Origin: Diphasiastrum complanatum
Taxonomy: Eukaryota > Streptophyta > Lycopodiopsida > Lycopodiales > Lycopodiaceae
Assembly (NCBI GenBank): GCA_029204225.1
Contig: MU831912.1
Span: forward strand, 1 to 64,000
Length of the DNA: 64,000 bases
Direction of reading: 5' to 3'
The first letter of the stretch is position 1. Each line of letters opens with the position of its first letter. Of this stretch, positions 33,524-39,562 are shown piece after piece. Below the pieces are notes generated by a model. That model saw only the letters and a program-made list of their open reading frames with translations. It was not told where the DNA came from and made no database searches. The translations under genes were made by a program, and so were the position numbers.

Positions 33524-34795
33524 TATGTGTGTGCGCGCGCACGCGCACTTGTAACTGTCTTAAAAGAAAAGAAAAGAAACACTAAGGAGATTTTAAGCTG
33601 GTTTTCTTACAGTTCTGATGCTGCATGTAAGTTTCATACTCACAAATTGAGTCAAACTGAGCTGATTTATATTGCAGTTGGAATTGATTCAAATTTTGAT
33701 TGGATGAGTCAAGTCGCACCACTGCAAATCGATTTGAAAAGCTCCTTGTAATATTTTCAACAAAATGTGGGGAAAAAGAAAATTTGGAATTTTCTTTTCT
33801 AAAATTTGTAATGTAAATTGGTTGACTCATTCTCATGATTTGAAGGGTTGGCATTTCAGATGCACAAACAGTTTGACTTGGAAGAGTTTGGCAAGAATCA
33901 GTGGTGGATAATCATGGTAGCTTTTTTGATTTGTTTGCAGGAATCTGTTTTGTCCCCAGAAGAGGTACACAAGTCAAAGATTGTCATTGATGAAACTAAT
34001 CTTCATGAGTATGTTGGCAACCCCATTTTTCAGAACGATCGCATTTATGATGAGACCCCTATAGGAGTTGTGATGGGTCTAGCTTGGACTGCTATGGGTG
34101 GTTCCACTTTGTATATAGAGACAAGTCTTATTGAGCAAGGTGAAGGAAAGGGTGCACTTCAGTTGACGGGACAGCTTGGCGACGTCATGAAGGAAAGTGC
34201 CACAATTGCACATACACTCGCTCGAGCCATACTTCGTGAGAAGGATCCCAATAATACGTTCTTCTTCAACTCAAGACTACACCTGCATGTTCCTGCAGGT
34301 GCTACTCCAAAAGATGGGCCTAGTGCAGGTTGCACAATGATCACTTCTTTGCTGTCTTTGGCTATGAACAAGCCTGTAAAAAAAGATGTTGCAATGACTG
34401 GGGAGGTGACTCTAACTGGACGTATTCTCCCAATTGGCGGGGTAAATTGGTCTGACCCTTCTTTGATAAATGAATTTGTTTACATCATAGAATGTGGGCT
34501 GCAGAATAATTGGGGTTGGATTATCAGTTTTACTATAGATGAATGTGTTGTGATGGCCTTTTTGTGCTGGTAAATTGATCAGGTGAAAGAGAAGACAGTT
34601 GCTTCAAGGAGAAGTGGAGTGAAAGTTATCATCTTTCCAATCGCTAACAAGCGTGATTTTGATGAACTTTTACCTCATGTGAAAGAGAACCTTGACGTGC
34701 ACTTTGTAGAAACATATGAGGAGATATTTCAACTCGCTTTTGACCAGCATCAAGGAGCATCAATTGCGAATGATAGTTTGGAATCAAACACTTGA
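5530..34795 (+). CDS. LON1: Mitochondrial-type Lon protease, C-terminal 547 residues in nine exons
   Basis: ATP-dependent serine protease that unfolds and degrades damaged proteins in the mitochondrial matrix (some plant paralogues also reach plastids). Exons: 5530-5654, 5866-5996, 6236-6340, 6465-6578, 21135-21302, 21401-21502, 21647-21832, 33941-34441, 34583-34795. All introns are GT-AG and all joins keep frame. The spliced product carries the AAA+ module (Walker A GPPGVGKT, Walker [10 protein letters not shown], arginine-bearing sensor region) and the S16 protease domain with serine in KDGPSAG and lysine in GGVKEKT. Similarity is strongest to plant LON1. The N-terminal substrate-binding domain and start codon lie upstream of the window. 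No stop or frameshift is seen, so the gene looks intact although its introns contain over 25 kb of transposons. Confidence 0.95.
5866..5996 (+). CDS. LON1: Lon exon 2 (Walker A)
   Basis: Acceptor CAG at 5863-5865, donor GTCAGT at 5997. Contains the Walker A P-loop GPPGVGKTS and the following helix [12 protein letters not shown], then [13 protein letters not shown]. These bind and position ATP in the hexameric ring. Confidence 0.96.
6236..6340 (+). CDS. LON1: Lon exon 3 (pore loop and Walker B)
   Basis: 35 codons exactly, phase 0 at both ends. [13 protein letters not shown] includes the pore-loop aromatic residue used to pull substrate; LVLIDEIDK is Walker B. The ORF carrying this exon reads on into the intron, which is artefactual. 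Confidence 0.96.
6465..6578 (+). CDS. LON1: Lon exon 4
   Basis: 38 codons, phase 0. [20 protein letters not shown] continues directly from exon 3, then [14 protein letters not shown]. The donor GTAAAT at 6579 opens an intron of 14,556 bp. Confidence 0.95.
6785..7045 (+). repeat. GT-rich simple repeat
   Basis: Interrupted (TG)n tract with recurring higher-order pieces TGTGTGTGAGTGATTG and GTCTTGAGATTG, so a microsatellite has been locally duplicated into a minisatellite-like pattern. It starts about 200 bp after Lon exon 4. Confidence 0.9.
7060..7721 (+). repeat. Putative 5' LTR of element F
   Basis: The right end is set by the primer-binding site at 7723. The left end is not certain; no matching 3' LTR is in the window. 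It includes short tandem pieces GTTAGAACTTAGGAGTTAG near 7140-7200, a long GA tract, and a TATA-like CTCTATATCAG near 7650. Confidence 0.45.
7299..7366 (+). repeat. (GA)n microsatellite
   Basis: About 33 uninterrupted GA units inside the presumed LTR of element F. Minus-strand translation gives only a Leu-Ser run. Confidence 0.95.
7723..7735 (+). other. Primer-binding site of element F
   Basis: TGGTATCAAAGCC, a one-base variant of the common plant initiator-Met tRNA site, located about 770 bp upstream of the gag start. Confidence 0.75.
8494..9764 (+). pseudogene. Ty3/gypsy Gag of element F with zinc knuckle
   Basis: An ATG at 8494 opens a frame ([10 protein letters not shown]) that continues in another frame from about 8600 ([16 protein letters not shown]), so one indel breaks it. 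The main frame (8658-9764) has the retrotransposon gag core ([36 protein letters not shown]) and a CCHC knuckle [14 protein letters not shown]. Lysine-rich flanks suit nucleic-acid binding. The last codons after about 9705 ([13 protein letters not shown]) are not Gag: they are the tail of a LINE lying in the opposite direction, so protease and pol are missing. Confidence 0.88.
9905..10720 (-). pseudogene. LINE ORF2 linker between endonuclease and RT, decayed
   Basis: Minus-strand pieces ([10 protein letters not shown], the end of an endonuclease domain; then a Pro/Ser/Leu-rich stretch) lead to a lysine-arginine-rich ORF at 10204-9905. No RT motif appears. Several frame changes. Confidence 0.55.
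10723..11290 (-). pseudogene. LINE AP-endonuclease domain
   Basis: The minus strand carries [19 protein letters not shown] (a degenerate LQET/E motif), [30 protein letters not shown] and [10 protein letters not shown] in the order of a LINE endonuclease (EEP superfamily). GDFNA is the conserved catalytic motif. At least two frameshifts break it. Its role would be to nick target DNA for target-primed reverse transcription. Confidence 0.85.
11406..12404 (-). pseudogene. LINE ORF1 protein (coiled-coil / RNA-binding type)
   Basis: Two minus-strand frames. The N-terminal piece (12404-12081) is basic with KRAKKF and RKRLR clusters. The second (11984-11406) has heptad-like segments ([13 protein letters not shown]) then [26 protein letters not shown] and [16 protein letters not shown]. 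The last pattern resembles the RRM and C-terminal 'DLT..Q..R' end of L1-type ORF1 proteins, which package LINE RNA. The assignment is by pattern and context. Confidence 0.65.
12725..13345 (-). pseudogene. LINE reverse transcriptase fragment
   Basis: On the minus strand in broken frames: [15 protein letters not shown], then IGHVITKAV, and [14 protein letters not shown] near 12940-12990. This is the NYR.IMI...K and HIFTLR order of the LINE RT N-terminal part. It lies upstream of LINE-1's 5' end and is separate from it. Confidence 0.6.
13310..13632 (-). repeat. 3' LTR (partial) of a minus-strand Ty3/gypsy element
   Basis: On the minus strand a purine tract AAGGGGGGAAGAA (13633-13645) is followed by TGTCATGG, a canonical TG start. 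The far end is unclear because it merges into the LINE fragment; a TATA-like GGTATAAGTATACC occurs at about 13374-13387. Confidence 0.55.
13640..14745 (-). pseudogene. Ty3/gypsy integrase, minus strand, decayed
   Basis: The minus strand carries [17 protein letters not shown] with the first catalytic aspartate, [26 protein letters not shown] with the second aspartate, and a degraded [13 protein letters not shown] with the glutamate. The C-terminal part reads [19 protein letters not shown] and [11 protein letters not shown], the usual GPY-type region. Multiple frameshifts and stops. RT and RNase H are not present upstream. Confidence 0.85.
14746..16160 (+). other. No gene recognised
   Basis: Intronic sequence without recognisable protein motifs on either strand. 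A short hairpin with arms GCGGTTC/GAACCGC stands at 15914-15942. Short ORFs here have no supporting features. Confidence 0.5.
16165..16312 (+). repeat. Direct repeat, left copy flanking element D
   Basis: Ends in ATCAATGTATGTACTATG and following bases, which recur at about 17147-17174. Both copies also share GCCATAA..., a C-rich run, an A-rich run and GATTCTTTC-like pieces in the same order. Confidence 0.7.
16381..17020 (+). mobile_element. Element D: LTR retrotransposon reduced to 640 bp, with target duplication
   Basis: The first 118 bp (16381-16498) repeat the start of the full LTR at 16555-17020. They are joined directly to a short 3' internal tail ending in the purine tract CAGGGAG. So nearly all of the 5' LTR and interior were deleted. 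Ends are AGTTAC and ATAACT, and ATCAT stands on both sides (16376-16380 and 17021-17025). Confidence 0.85.
16555..17020 (+). repeat. LTR of element D
   Basis: 466 bp, AGTTACGG to CATAACT. Shares with LTR A the module GAGTGGGGGCC...GGAGGGCGCACTATTTTCCCTCC but differs elsewhere, so the families are related mosaics. A TATA-like GGTATTTATAGGGGC lies near 16857-16871. Confidence 0.85.
17066..17275 (+). repeat. Direct repeat, right copies flanking element D
   Basis: Two further diverged copies of the repeat at 16165-16312: one at about 17066-17178 and a partial one at about 17209-17275 (both begin TTTTTGCCATAATAGAA and contain C-runs). Confidence 0.6.
17245..18475 (+). pseudogene. Ty1/copia pol remnant (pre-integrase, integrase, RT start)
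   Basis: Readable pieces in order are the GAG-pre-integrase motif ([20 protein letters not shown]), the integrase core ([13 protein letters not shown], a broken SNSGGEF, and [13 protein letters not shown]), and the RT start ([25 protein letters not shown]). Frameshifts and stops occur every 100-200 bp. Neither LTR nor RT active site is visible. Confidence 0.8.
18575..18655 (+). repeat. 5' subterminal repeats of hAT-1
   Basis: Alternating GGTACC and GGATCC palindromes built on GGTACCGCGGATCC, at least four units in both directions. Likely transposase-binding sites; inference from hAT biology. Confidence 0.75.
18750..18830 (+). repeat. Short tandem repeat before the hAT-1 coding region
   Basis: CGCCCTACTGTCCGCGCCCT followed by CCCTGCTGTCC is present twice with a period of about 36 bp. 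C-rich, just upstream of the transposase ATG. Confidence 0.7.
18958..19986 (+). pseudogene. hAT-1 transposase N-terminus: BED zinc finger and proline-rich linker
   Basis: 342 codons from an ATG. Residues 1-60 are a BED-type finger ([11 protein letters not shown], cysteines in [15 protein letters not shown], later APC). This is the DNA-binding part of many plant hAT proteins. A Pro/Ser-rich linker covers roughly residues 115-270. The hAT core begins with [19 protein letters not shown] and ends at LAQSVSP. The frame then shifts by one base into the next ORF. Confidence 0.82.
19987..20749 (+). pseudogene. hAT-1 transposase core (DUF659) fused in frame to a retrotransposon protease segment
   Basis: The shifted frame carries [13 protein letters not shown] and [20 protein letters not shown], a clear hAT DUF659 signature with the first catalytic aspartate in SDGW, then FLRAVDCS. 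At about 20264 the frame passes without a stop into [17 protein letters not shown], which matches the aspartic protease of element B (29925 onward), and then into a later part of that element. The fused frame stays open to 20749. The protease motif is DTS instead of DTG, so catalysis is unlikely. hAT residues needed downstream are absent. Confidence 0.85.
20264..20723 (+). mobile_element. Captured element-B segment inside hAT-1
   Basis: 20264-20440 matches element B from about 29928 to 30105, and 20441-20723 matches about 30558-30840. The intervening 450 bp are deleted at a short CTGG/CCTGG microhomology. The flanking hAT sequence and both hAT ends are intact. Confidence 0.85.
20805..20910 (+). 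repeat. 3' subterminal repeats of hAT-1
   Basis: GGTGCCGCC...GACGGCACC can fold back, followed by three or more GGTACC palindromes. Closely matches the end of hAT-2 at 27495-27600. Confidence 0.8.
21135..21302 (+). CDS. LON1: Lon exon 5
   Basis: 56 codons, phase 0. [20 protein letters not shown] contains the sensor-1 asparagine; [16 protein letters not shown] follows. Continues DLSK of exon 4 without loss of a residue relative to plant LON1. Confidence 0.95.
21401..21502 (+). CDS. LON1: Lon exon 6
   Basis: 34 codons, phase 0. [19 protein letters not shown] is the sensor-2 region, with the arginine of GVRSLQK contacting nucleotide. Confidence 0.95.
21647..21832 (+). CDS. LON1: Lon exon 7 (variable linker)
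   Basis: 62 codons, phase 0. [11 protein letters not shown] starts like plant LON1 and then runs into an acidic, low-conservation segment ([14 protein letters not shown]) that in plants varies in length. Donor GTGTGT at 21833 opens a 12,108-bp intron. Confidence 0.92.
21955..22108 (+). repeat. Short MITE-like or dispersed repeat
   Basis: Ends are loosely inverted (AATCACGATCCAA at 21967 against TTGAATCGTGAAT at 22086-22098). The interior has GATTCAAATTGG and AATCGATTTGAAATTG pieces. A related stretch is at 33668-33745. Confidence 0.35.
22109..22655 (+). other. No gene recognised
   Basis: Intronic sequence. The short ORFs at 22093-22281 and 22503-22724 (minus) show no domain. Confidence 0.5.
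22716..23387 (+). pseudogene. Gag of element C (truncated)
   Basis: ATG at 22716 ([13 protein letters not shown]) chosen because element B starts its gag at the homologous place. N-terminal coil ([15 protein letters not shown]), a Pro/Gly/Phe-rich stretch, then the gag core ([49 protein letters not shown]). A TAG at 23154 interrupts the frame exactly where element B has CAG. The frame ends early because the rest of gag is deleted. Confidence 0.85.
23606..24048 (+). repeat. 3' LTR of element C
   Basis: 443 bp, AGTTATGG to TTAACT. Very close to the LTR at 63587 and close to those of element A. Abuts the hAT-2 coding sequence with only a few bases between. Confidence 0.88.
24055..26269 (+). pseudogene. 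hAT-2 transposase C-terminus with dimerisation domain and long AT-hook tail
   Basis: Three exons by GT-AG signals: to 24237, 24328-24489, 24592-26269. The first two encode [23 protein letters not shown] and [19 protein letters not shown], the hAT C-terminal dimerisation domain that completes the catalytic core. The third encodes about 550 residues not usual for the family: an Arg-Glu repeat from a GA microsatellite (24713-24769), acidic segments, a Pro-rich stretch with an internal duplication ([12 protein letters not shown] / [12 protein letters not shown]), and two AT-hook-like motifs KRPGRPKG and KRGRPRR near 25965-26035. Damage: TAG at 24208, a frameshift at the GA tract, TAG at 25223 and TGA at 25493. 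Each stop differs from a sense codon by one C-to-T change. Confidence 0.8.
24713..24769 (+). repeat. (GA)n microsatellite within hAT-2 coding exon
   Basis: About 28 GA units translating as Arg-Glu repeats. The reading frame differs before and after it, so repeat-length change probably broke the frame. Confidence 0.9.
26270..26757 (+). other. 3' untranslated part of hAT-2, no gene
   Basis: AT-rich sequence between the transposase stop at 26267-26269 and a small opposite-strand ORF. No domain seen. Confidence 0.5.
26758..27009 (-). CDS. Small unknown basic ORF inside hAT-2, opposite strand
   Basis: 83 codons with an Arg/Lys/Ala-rich helix ([20 protein letters not shown]) and an acidic end ([10 protein letters not shown]). 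It lies tail-to-tail with the transposase and before the 3' subterminal repeats. I do not recognise a family. It could be an accessory gene of the transposon, a captured host piece or chance: the region is GC-rich, which lengthens random frames. Confidence 0.25.
   Translation of the reverse strand: MTDSGETPRAADPRPRCVAPAPAVELDLDEQIGMNFTRRQLIMVRERAARRRADQKAARANREAKRELQNNALDEGEESVEDP
27160..27385 (+). repeat. Tandem repeat in hAT-2 3' region
   Basis: About three units of 60-85 bp, each with GCTCCCCCACATGCTGCACT (first unit ACGTG) followed by GGTCTGCTCCCCCACAGTGCC in the later two. Overlapping ORFs on both strands are repeat translations. Confidence 0.75.
27495..27600 (+). repeat. 3' end and subterminal repeats of hAT-2
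   Basis: GGTACCGCC...GGGCGGCACC fold-back and four more GGTACC-type palindromes, ending GGGGTACTATG. Matches hAT-1 20805-20910. Confidence 0.82.
27601..27709 (+). repeat. Partial 5' LTR of element B
   Basis: Matches the last 110 bp of the LTR at 31361-31733, ends TTGTAACT, directly followed by the primer site. Confidence 0.88.
27710..27721 (+). other. Primer-binding site of element B
   Basis: TGGTATCAAAGC follows TAACT without a spacer. One mismatch from the common initiator-Met tRNA site. Confirms that the LTR ends in TAACT. Confidence 0.82.
27722..28400 (+). repeat. Tandem-repeat leader of element B
   Basis: About nine imperfect units of 65-90 bp with core GGCTGTCCAGCGCCCTACTA. A larger duplication of about 180 bp is superimposed (27892-28070 against 28075-28250). 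The ORFs over it are repeat translations. Confidence 0.85.
28721..29850 (+). pseudogene. Gag of element B
   Basis: Starts [11 protein letters not shown] after the leader. An N-terminal coil ([20 protein letters not shown]) and Gly/Pro/Phe-rich linker precede the gag core ([63 protein letters not shown]). A TAG at 29147 stands where element C reads CAG. No CCHC knuckle is seen, unlike element F. Near 29850 the frame passes to the protease frame. Confidence 0.87.
29851..30377 (+). pseudogene. Aspartic protease of element B
   Basis: Frame change from gag near 29850, then [20 protein letters not shown] with the catalytic [32 protein letters not shown] and a C-terminal [10 protein letters not shown]. 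This is the retropepsin order of Ty3/gypsy elements. The active-site motif is intact, but after 30377 no RT follows. Confidence 0.87.
30378..31340 (+). other. Unrecognised internal region of element B, open for about 350 codons
   Basis: One frame is open from 30378 to 31430, passing into the LTR. Its first part ([29 protein letters not shown]) is also found in hAT-1, and its last part lies in the tail shared with element C. The middle is Trp-rich ([13 protein letters not shown]). It has no RT, RNase H or integrase motif. Most differences between the B and hAT-1 copies change amino acids, which argues against a conserved protein. Confidence 0.5.
31361..31733 (+). repeat. 3' LTR of element B
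   Basis: 373 bp, ACTTATGG (one base off AGTTATGG) to TTGTAACT, preceded by the purine tract GCAGGGGAG. Promoter-like GGGTATAAGTAGGGC near 31596-31610. Confidence 0.88.
31740..32340 (-). pseudogene. LINE ORF2 fragment (linker and RT start)
   Basis: The minus strand carries [20 protein letters not shown], the NYR.IMI..laK motif at the start of LINE RT, preceded by [16 protein letters not shown] and other linker residues. Stops at 31755 and 31800 region. Independent of the LINE end at 32668-33250, because their order is reversed. Confidence 0.6.
32398..32667 (+). repeat. GA-rich region with tandem TTCTAGAAAC pieces
   Basis: GA runs at 32398-32415 and 32632-32667, with repeated AAACTTCTAGAGAGAGAA-like units between. 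The right run is the CT tail of the adjoining LINE on the minus strand. Confidence 0.8.
32632..33250 (-). mobile_element. LINE 3' end with CT-repeat tail
   Basis: On the minus strand the ORF2 C-terminus gives [13 protein letters not shown], then (after one frameshift) [19 protein letters not shown], a Cys-Cys-His-Cys arrangement found at the end of many plant LINE ORF2 proteins. The 3' region (32830-32670) matches 9850-9703 of LINE-1 and ends in about 18 CT units instead of poly(A). Confidence 0.72.
33255..33445 (+). repeat. Partial LTR of element-D type
   Basis: TGGTATAGCTTGGGCTCTTC and TGGGAGAACC followed by TTTAGCCATTG-like text match 16900-17000. No matching interior. Confidence 0.7.
33464..33540 (+). 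repeat. (TA)n / (CA)n / (GC)n microsatellite
   Basis: About 24 AT units, then alternating purine-pyrimidine ACACACATATACATATGTGT and GCGCGCGCACGCGC, prone to cruciform or Z-DNA. ORFs across it are artefacts. Confidence 0.95.
33941..34441 (+). CDS. LON1: Lon exon 8 (protease domain with catalytic serine)
   Basis: 167 codons, phase 0. After the variable lead ([17 protein letters not shown]) comes [49 protein letters not shown] with the catalytic serine, and [16 protein letters not shown]. The ORF containing it runs through the next donor. Confidence 0.97.
34583..34795 (+). CDS. LON1: Lon exon 9 (catalytic lysine and C-terminus)
   Basis: 70 codons and [15 protein letters not shown] carries the lysine of the Ser-Lys dyad. 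Ends [15 protein letters not shown] plus about 20 less conserved residues. Confidence 0.96.
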   Translation: MKEKTVASRRSGVKVIIFPIANKRDFDELLPHVKENLDVHFVETYEEIFQLAFDQHQGASIANDSLESNT

Positions 34796-36690
34796 GCCCT
34801 TTAATATGAGCGGCTTTTTTTGTTCTTAAAGCATAATATCTTACTCACTCCAATTCTACCTGGCACTGTTTTACTATGAAAATAGATTTTCAAAAGCAGG
34901 CATTCATGAAATTCTTGCTTGCCCTAAAACTAGTACAAATACAGGGTCCCAAAGTTCATTCTTTAGCCTTGCATATGCATTCATTCACACCATTGTTGTC
35001 ATGACGGATTAGAGTTATTTAGTACCTGAGAGAACAATTTTTTTGGCAACACTGGTGCTGGTAGCTACGCAAGTACCCATGCATTTCAAAAGAAGTCAAG
35101 ATGTTGCCTTCATTCTTTGGCACAGTCATATCATGTTTATGACCCGCTGTATCTCTGATTGCTGGTGTTTGTAAATCTGTATGTAAATCGTTCTGCAGTT
35201 CCGAGATACAATTTTATTCGTGCCCGTGATCACATATGAAATTCAGTATTGCACTTTAAGGCTTGTGAAACTGGCAGTCATTCAAAAAATCCTTGAATCT
35301 TTTATCCAGCATGGGATTGGTTATATATTGCATCGGCAGATGCAGGATATTCTTAACAATGTCCACATTTCTTGCTAATGAATTTTTAATTTCAAAAACA
35401 GGTTTCTCTTAGCTCTTAGATTTGAAATGATGCTTCAGACTCTTTAGTTTTTGGCATTAATTTGTTATCATCGTCAGAGCGTATAGCATGGAGGATGAAG
35501 ATAAATGTTTTAGAAATGTGAGGGCTGCTGCTCAAATGCAATATTTTCTTCACTTGTTGGGAATCGGGAACTTGAACGTGATGACGAGCAAGAGTGACAG
35601 GAGAGGACAATGGACTTAAGAAGTGTACAAAGTGAGCGAAATAGGAGAATAGGCAGTGGAGACAAATGCATTCAAGATGACAAGATCTCGTATTGGAGGA
35701 GAGACTAGATAGAAAAAGAACCTGAAAATTAATCTAGAAAGAAAGAGGTTGATAATGTAGATGTGAGAGTTGATGGCGTTAAAGCTGATCGAGAGTTGCA
35801 GTCTGGTTGCCGGAGGAGAATCATAGCTCCTACGTGATCCCCTCCTTTTGAAAAAAACATTCAAGCTACGATCTGAAAGCTGGTATAGAGATCTCGTCAA
35901 TTACCAATGAGTCGGAAACAAGCCAGCCAATAATGCTTATCTAGATTCCTTTTCTAAACAAATATGTAATTTTTGAAACCTTGAAGCCATCACTGAGCCT
36001 GTCATACACGCTACTGCCCAGCTACTGAATAACTTCCTGATGGTTGGCAACCTCAGGAAATACGCTCCCGTGACGGGCAACTATGCTTGTAACCTCACAG
36101 AATTTTCAGCATCATTGCCATGCCTTGAAGCTTGATTGAAACCCATCCAAGAGCATGAATTGCAACCATATGGCCACTCTGCATCAAAGTGTGCCTACAT
36201 TATCTTACAAATTGAAGATCCACTCTGGGACAACACTAAATGCAACTGAGTCCAAACTTGAATCTGAGTGTAAACCAAATAAATGTGCACCCAAATAAAA
36301 TCAGGTGAAGTGCCGAATGATGAAGAATCGTGCTGCTACTGCAATGACTAAACTATCATAATCATGAGGAGCATGAACTACCAATGCCATCCAAAACTAA
36401 TTTGCAGAAGATGATATCAAATTTCCAGGCCTCTTCACAGCGTTTGTATTATGTCAAGTTTGCGCTTTAGCTGAACCTGTGGTTGTCATAACTAAACCAA
36501 ACAGGAACATGGAGAGGAGCGGATTATTTTGTCCCTCAAATTTCTTGTGTGTCGGTGGTCAAGTTTACTAAATGTACTATGTAGAACCAACATCAAACAA
36601 AAGAAGTTTTGAAAAGTTTTGAAAATCATTCGCATGCATAATGGCAACAACATGATTAGCCCATTGGTGTTGTCCTATTAATTATTCCCT
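34796..36690 (+). other. LON1: Downstream of Lon: probable 3' UTR, then no gene recognised
   Basis: The first several hundred bases probably include the Lon 3' UTR; no clear poly(A) signal could be assigned. The minus-strand ORFs at 35416-35610 and 35616-35900 show no family. Confidence 0.45.
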
Positions 36691-39235
36691 TTTCATATCT
36701 TTTTATAGCAAGAAAAATTACAGCTGGTATATATTCTTTTGCTTGCCAAAACTTGATGATTAGCTCCACCTTGGCACATCCACCTTTCAACAGAGCAGAC
36801 AAAACAATAAAAAAGTGTCCCATCCATTTTTACAAAAAAGTACAAAATGGAGATTTGAATTGCATCTAATAATTTGTGTTTGTGAGATTGCTGTTTCTTT
36901 TTCAATAATAATAAGAATTCATGGAAGAGTCTATGTTCAGAGTATTCACCCTTTTGAATGTTTAAAATTTGCATAATTATACGATATTTTTCAGCAAGAA
37001 TTTGCAGTTACCAACAACAATATTCAATTAATACATCTGCATGGTATCTCCTTGTTGATGCCACGAATTGGAGTTACACTTACAACCTTAAGAAGAGGAG
37101 AAATGTTGTGCGAAACACTAAAGAGCCCATATCCATAAGATGTTCATTAACAACCTCTCTTTCAGAGCTCTTTTCACACAATGTTGCACCTTTTCTCACA
37201 TTTGTTCAATTACTCCATTGGAAAGCAGAACACTCATTCTATTCCTTTGTTGGCTCCCAATCTGTACATGAGACTTCTATTTTTTATGCTTGATTATAGC
37301 TTTCATATCTATAACTAGTCATATTTCTCCTTGTTTGGCATATGATCCATAGTTGATGAGCAAAATTGCTAGCATAAGTGCTAAGACAAGGAGTGAATTT
37401 GAGTCCCCCATTTGTACCTATGAATGCAAGGGGTTGATTACATACAGCATAACCACTTGGTAGTGCTAACATATGAACATCTTCTCAAAGGCAACAATGA
37501 TCATCCTTGACTCGAAAGCTATGTTGTCGAAGAAATGATCATATTGTGCACTTTCCAAATATTGCAGTATGTGTTTCCACTTTGTAGGGATTGCCAATAT
37601 AGAAAACTTCTATCTAGAATGCCTACTCGTAAAGTTGAAACCTGACACAAATTTGAATCCAACTAATCCTTTGAATCACCTATTTGTGGCAAGGATGCCT
37701 AAGGTAATCTACGATGTCCTTAGACATTCAAACAAGGGTTTGGGTTTAAGCAAAGTGGAAGACAATAAAGAATCTTGCATGTTGATTATCAATAGATTCA
37801 AATTCTAGTTGTTGGAAAGGATCATCGTAAGTGATGGACAGATGGGATGGGAACAAACAAGTGAGATGTGAGAATGAGGTGAATACACTAGTCCAAAATT
37901 GAAGTCTAGACCATTTCTAATTCAGTCTTTCATAGGGACAACAATGATTGTAACATAATTTTTCCTTTACTATCTATAAAAAAAAGGGTTGTTTTTTCCT
38001 TTTGTTGACTTGTTGCAAAATCACATCAAGATATCAATGGTGGATGTAGTACTTGAGAGCATTTTGCCTTGTGGAAAAAATTGAAGATTTGGACATGAAA
38101 ATAGGACTATACAAAATAAGAGTGTTGAGGAAATCCATGAGATTAATGTGACATGGAAAATCGGCGCCTCACATCTTACATAGCAAGTATAAACAATTTT
38201 ATAGGTAATTTGATGTTGGGGACTAGGAGTGGACTAGGAGTGAACATTAGTTTACCGACAATGTATCAACCTTATAAATTGAAGAACACTGCCATTAAAT
38301 CTTTTAAAATTGAATTGGTTGATCTCAACATGGCAAAATTTTGCATGTCAAAATTGTTGGCATTCATTATGGATTTTTTTGAGACACATAGTGGTAGAAA
38401 GTTTTTTGTTATGTGGACCATTTGCTGGTATAAAAAATGTCTTAGACCCACTCTTAAACAAAAAATCTCCTCCACATACTTTTGTTTCACTTCAAGCTTC
38501 AACACATGCAAAATTTTATAATAGATTCAATATGAAATCGTATAGGAGATTCTCAAAATCAACTTTGGAGATTATTTGCATATATAAAAATTTCGAGTGC
38601 CAAAATTCTTGAGATAATGATTGGAAATCATTTTCGTAAATTGAAATTTTAGAATGCCAATCTCTTGGTTCAATATCCACATCACCATTTATTTCACTAG
38701 ATTTGTCATTTTGTTCATGCGTTGACCTGTTTTTTGAATTCAATGTGCAAAGAAGTAGCTCTTGATTGTTGGATATGAGTTGTGCCTATTTTTTATTTGG
38801 CTAATGGCATCATTTATAGTCCCCACCTATCTAGAAAATCATTTACCTTCAAGATTTTGTAATGATTGTATTATTTGACTTGCCATTGTCCATGGATTTT
38901 ACCACCAAAATATTTGGATAAATCTTCACAAACTTCTCCCTATTTTACAAGAGTATATTATCACATGCTAGAAACATGCATCTTATACACAACATAACCA
39001 TAATACATAAAGTATTTGATAGGAAGTTGCATCATGTATGTTACGATACACTATAGAGATGACATAAGATTATAATGTGATTGCATGTTAGAGCTAATAC
39101 CCCTCAATATACAATAAACATAGATCATCAAAATGAGGAGGAAATCTTGTATCTTGGCTATCCAAGAAACAAGACACTATATCACTTTGATCTTGTGAGA
39201 CCGAGTACAATGCCCTTACAACTACCACCAAAGAG
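36691..39235 (+). other. No gene recognised
   Basis: AT-rich. ORFs of 60-120 codons on both strands (for example 36958-37293 and 38153-38521) lack motifs. Probably decayed transposon sequence, since a copia RNase H end follows at 39236 in the + direction. Confidence 0.45.
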
Positions 39236-39517
39236 GTTCTATGGATCAAGAGATTGCTTTTGGGACTCAAGTGCATCAAAGAAGAAGATGTACCTATCAT
39301 CAAGTCTGATAACATCTCGACTCAAGCCCTTGCGAACAATCCTATCTTCCATGCAAGGAGCAAACATATTGAAGTTGCACATCATTTCGTAAGGGAAAAG
39401 GTGATTGGAAGAGAGATCAACTTGGACCATATTGGATTTTCATCATGTATTTCCGATCTCCTCACCAAACCATTGCTCAAGAGTGCCTTCATCAAGTTTA
39501 GATCTAATCTTGGATGA
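39236..39517 (+). pseudogene. Ty1/copia RNase H C-terminus
   Basis: LLGLKCIKEED, IIKSDNISTQALANNPIFHA, RSKHIEVAHHFVREKV, LDHIGFSSCISDLLTKPL and FRSNLG stop. This is the copia RNase H end (DN.sa..la.NP..H.R.KHI, then D..TKPL). A purine tract and LTR follow, as expected. Confidence 0.9.
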
Positions 39518-39550
39518 TTCCAAGATCTATGTTAAGTTAGATAGATATCT

Positions 39551-39562
39551 TTTAAGGAGGAG
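39551..39562 (+). other. Polypurine tract of copia family E
   Basis: TTTAAGGAGGAG directly before TGTGAA. The same sequence precedes the 3' LTR at 54001. Confidence 0.75.

Larger units (their letters stand above)
21833..33940 (+). other. LON1: Lon intron 7, 12.1 kb, filled with transposons
   Basis: Contains element C, the 3' half of hAT-2, element B and LINE ends. Acceptor TTTGCAG at 33934-33940. Confidence 0.9.

Noticed and set aside
33364..33751. ORFs crossing the TA/CA/GC tract
   Set aside because: Low-complexity Tyr-Ile repeats from a microsatellite.
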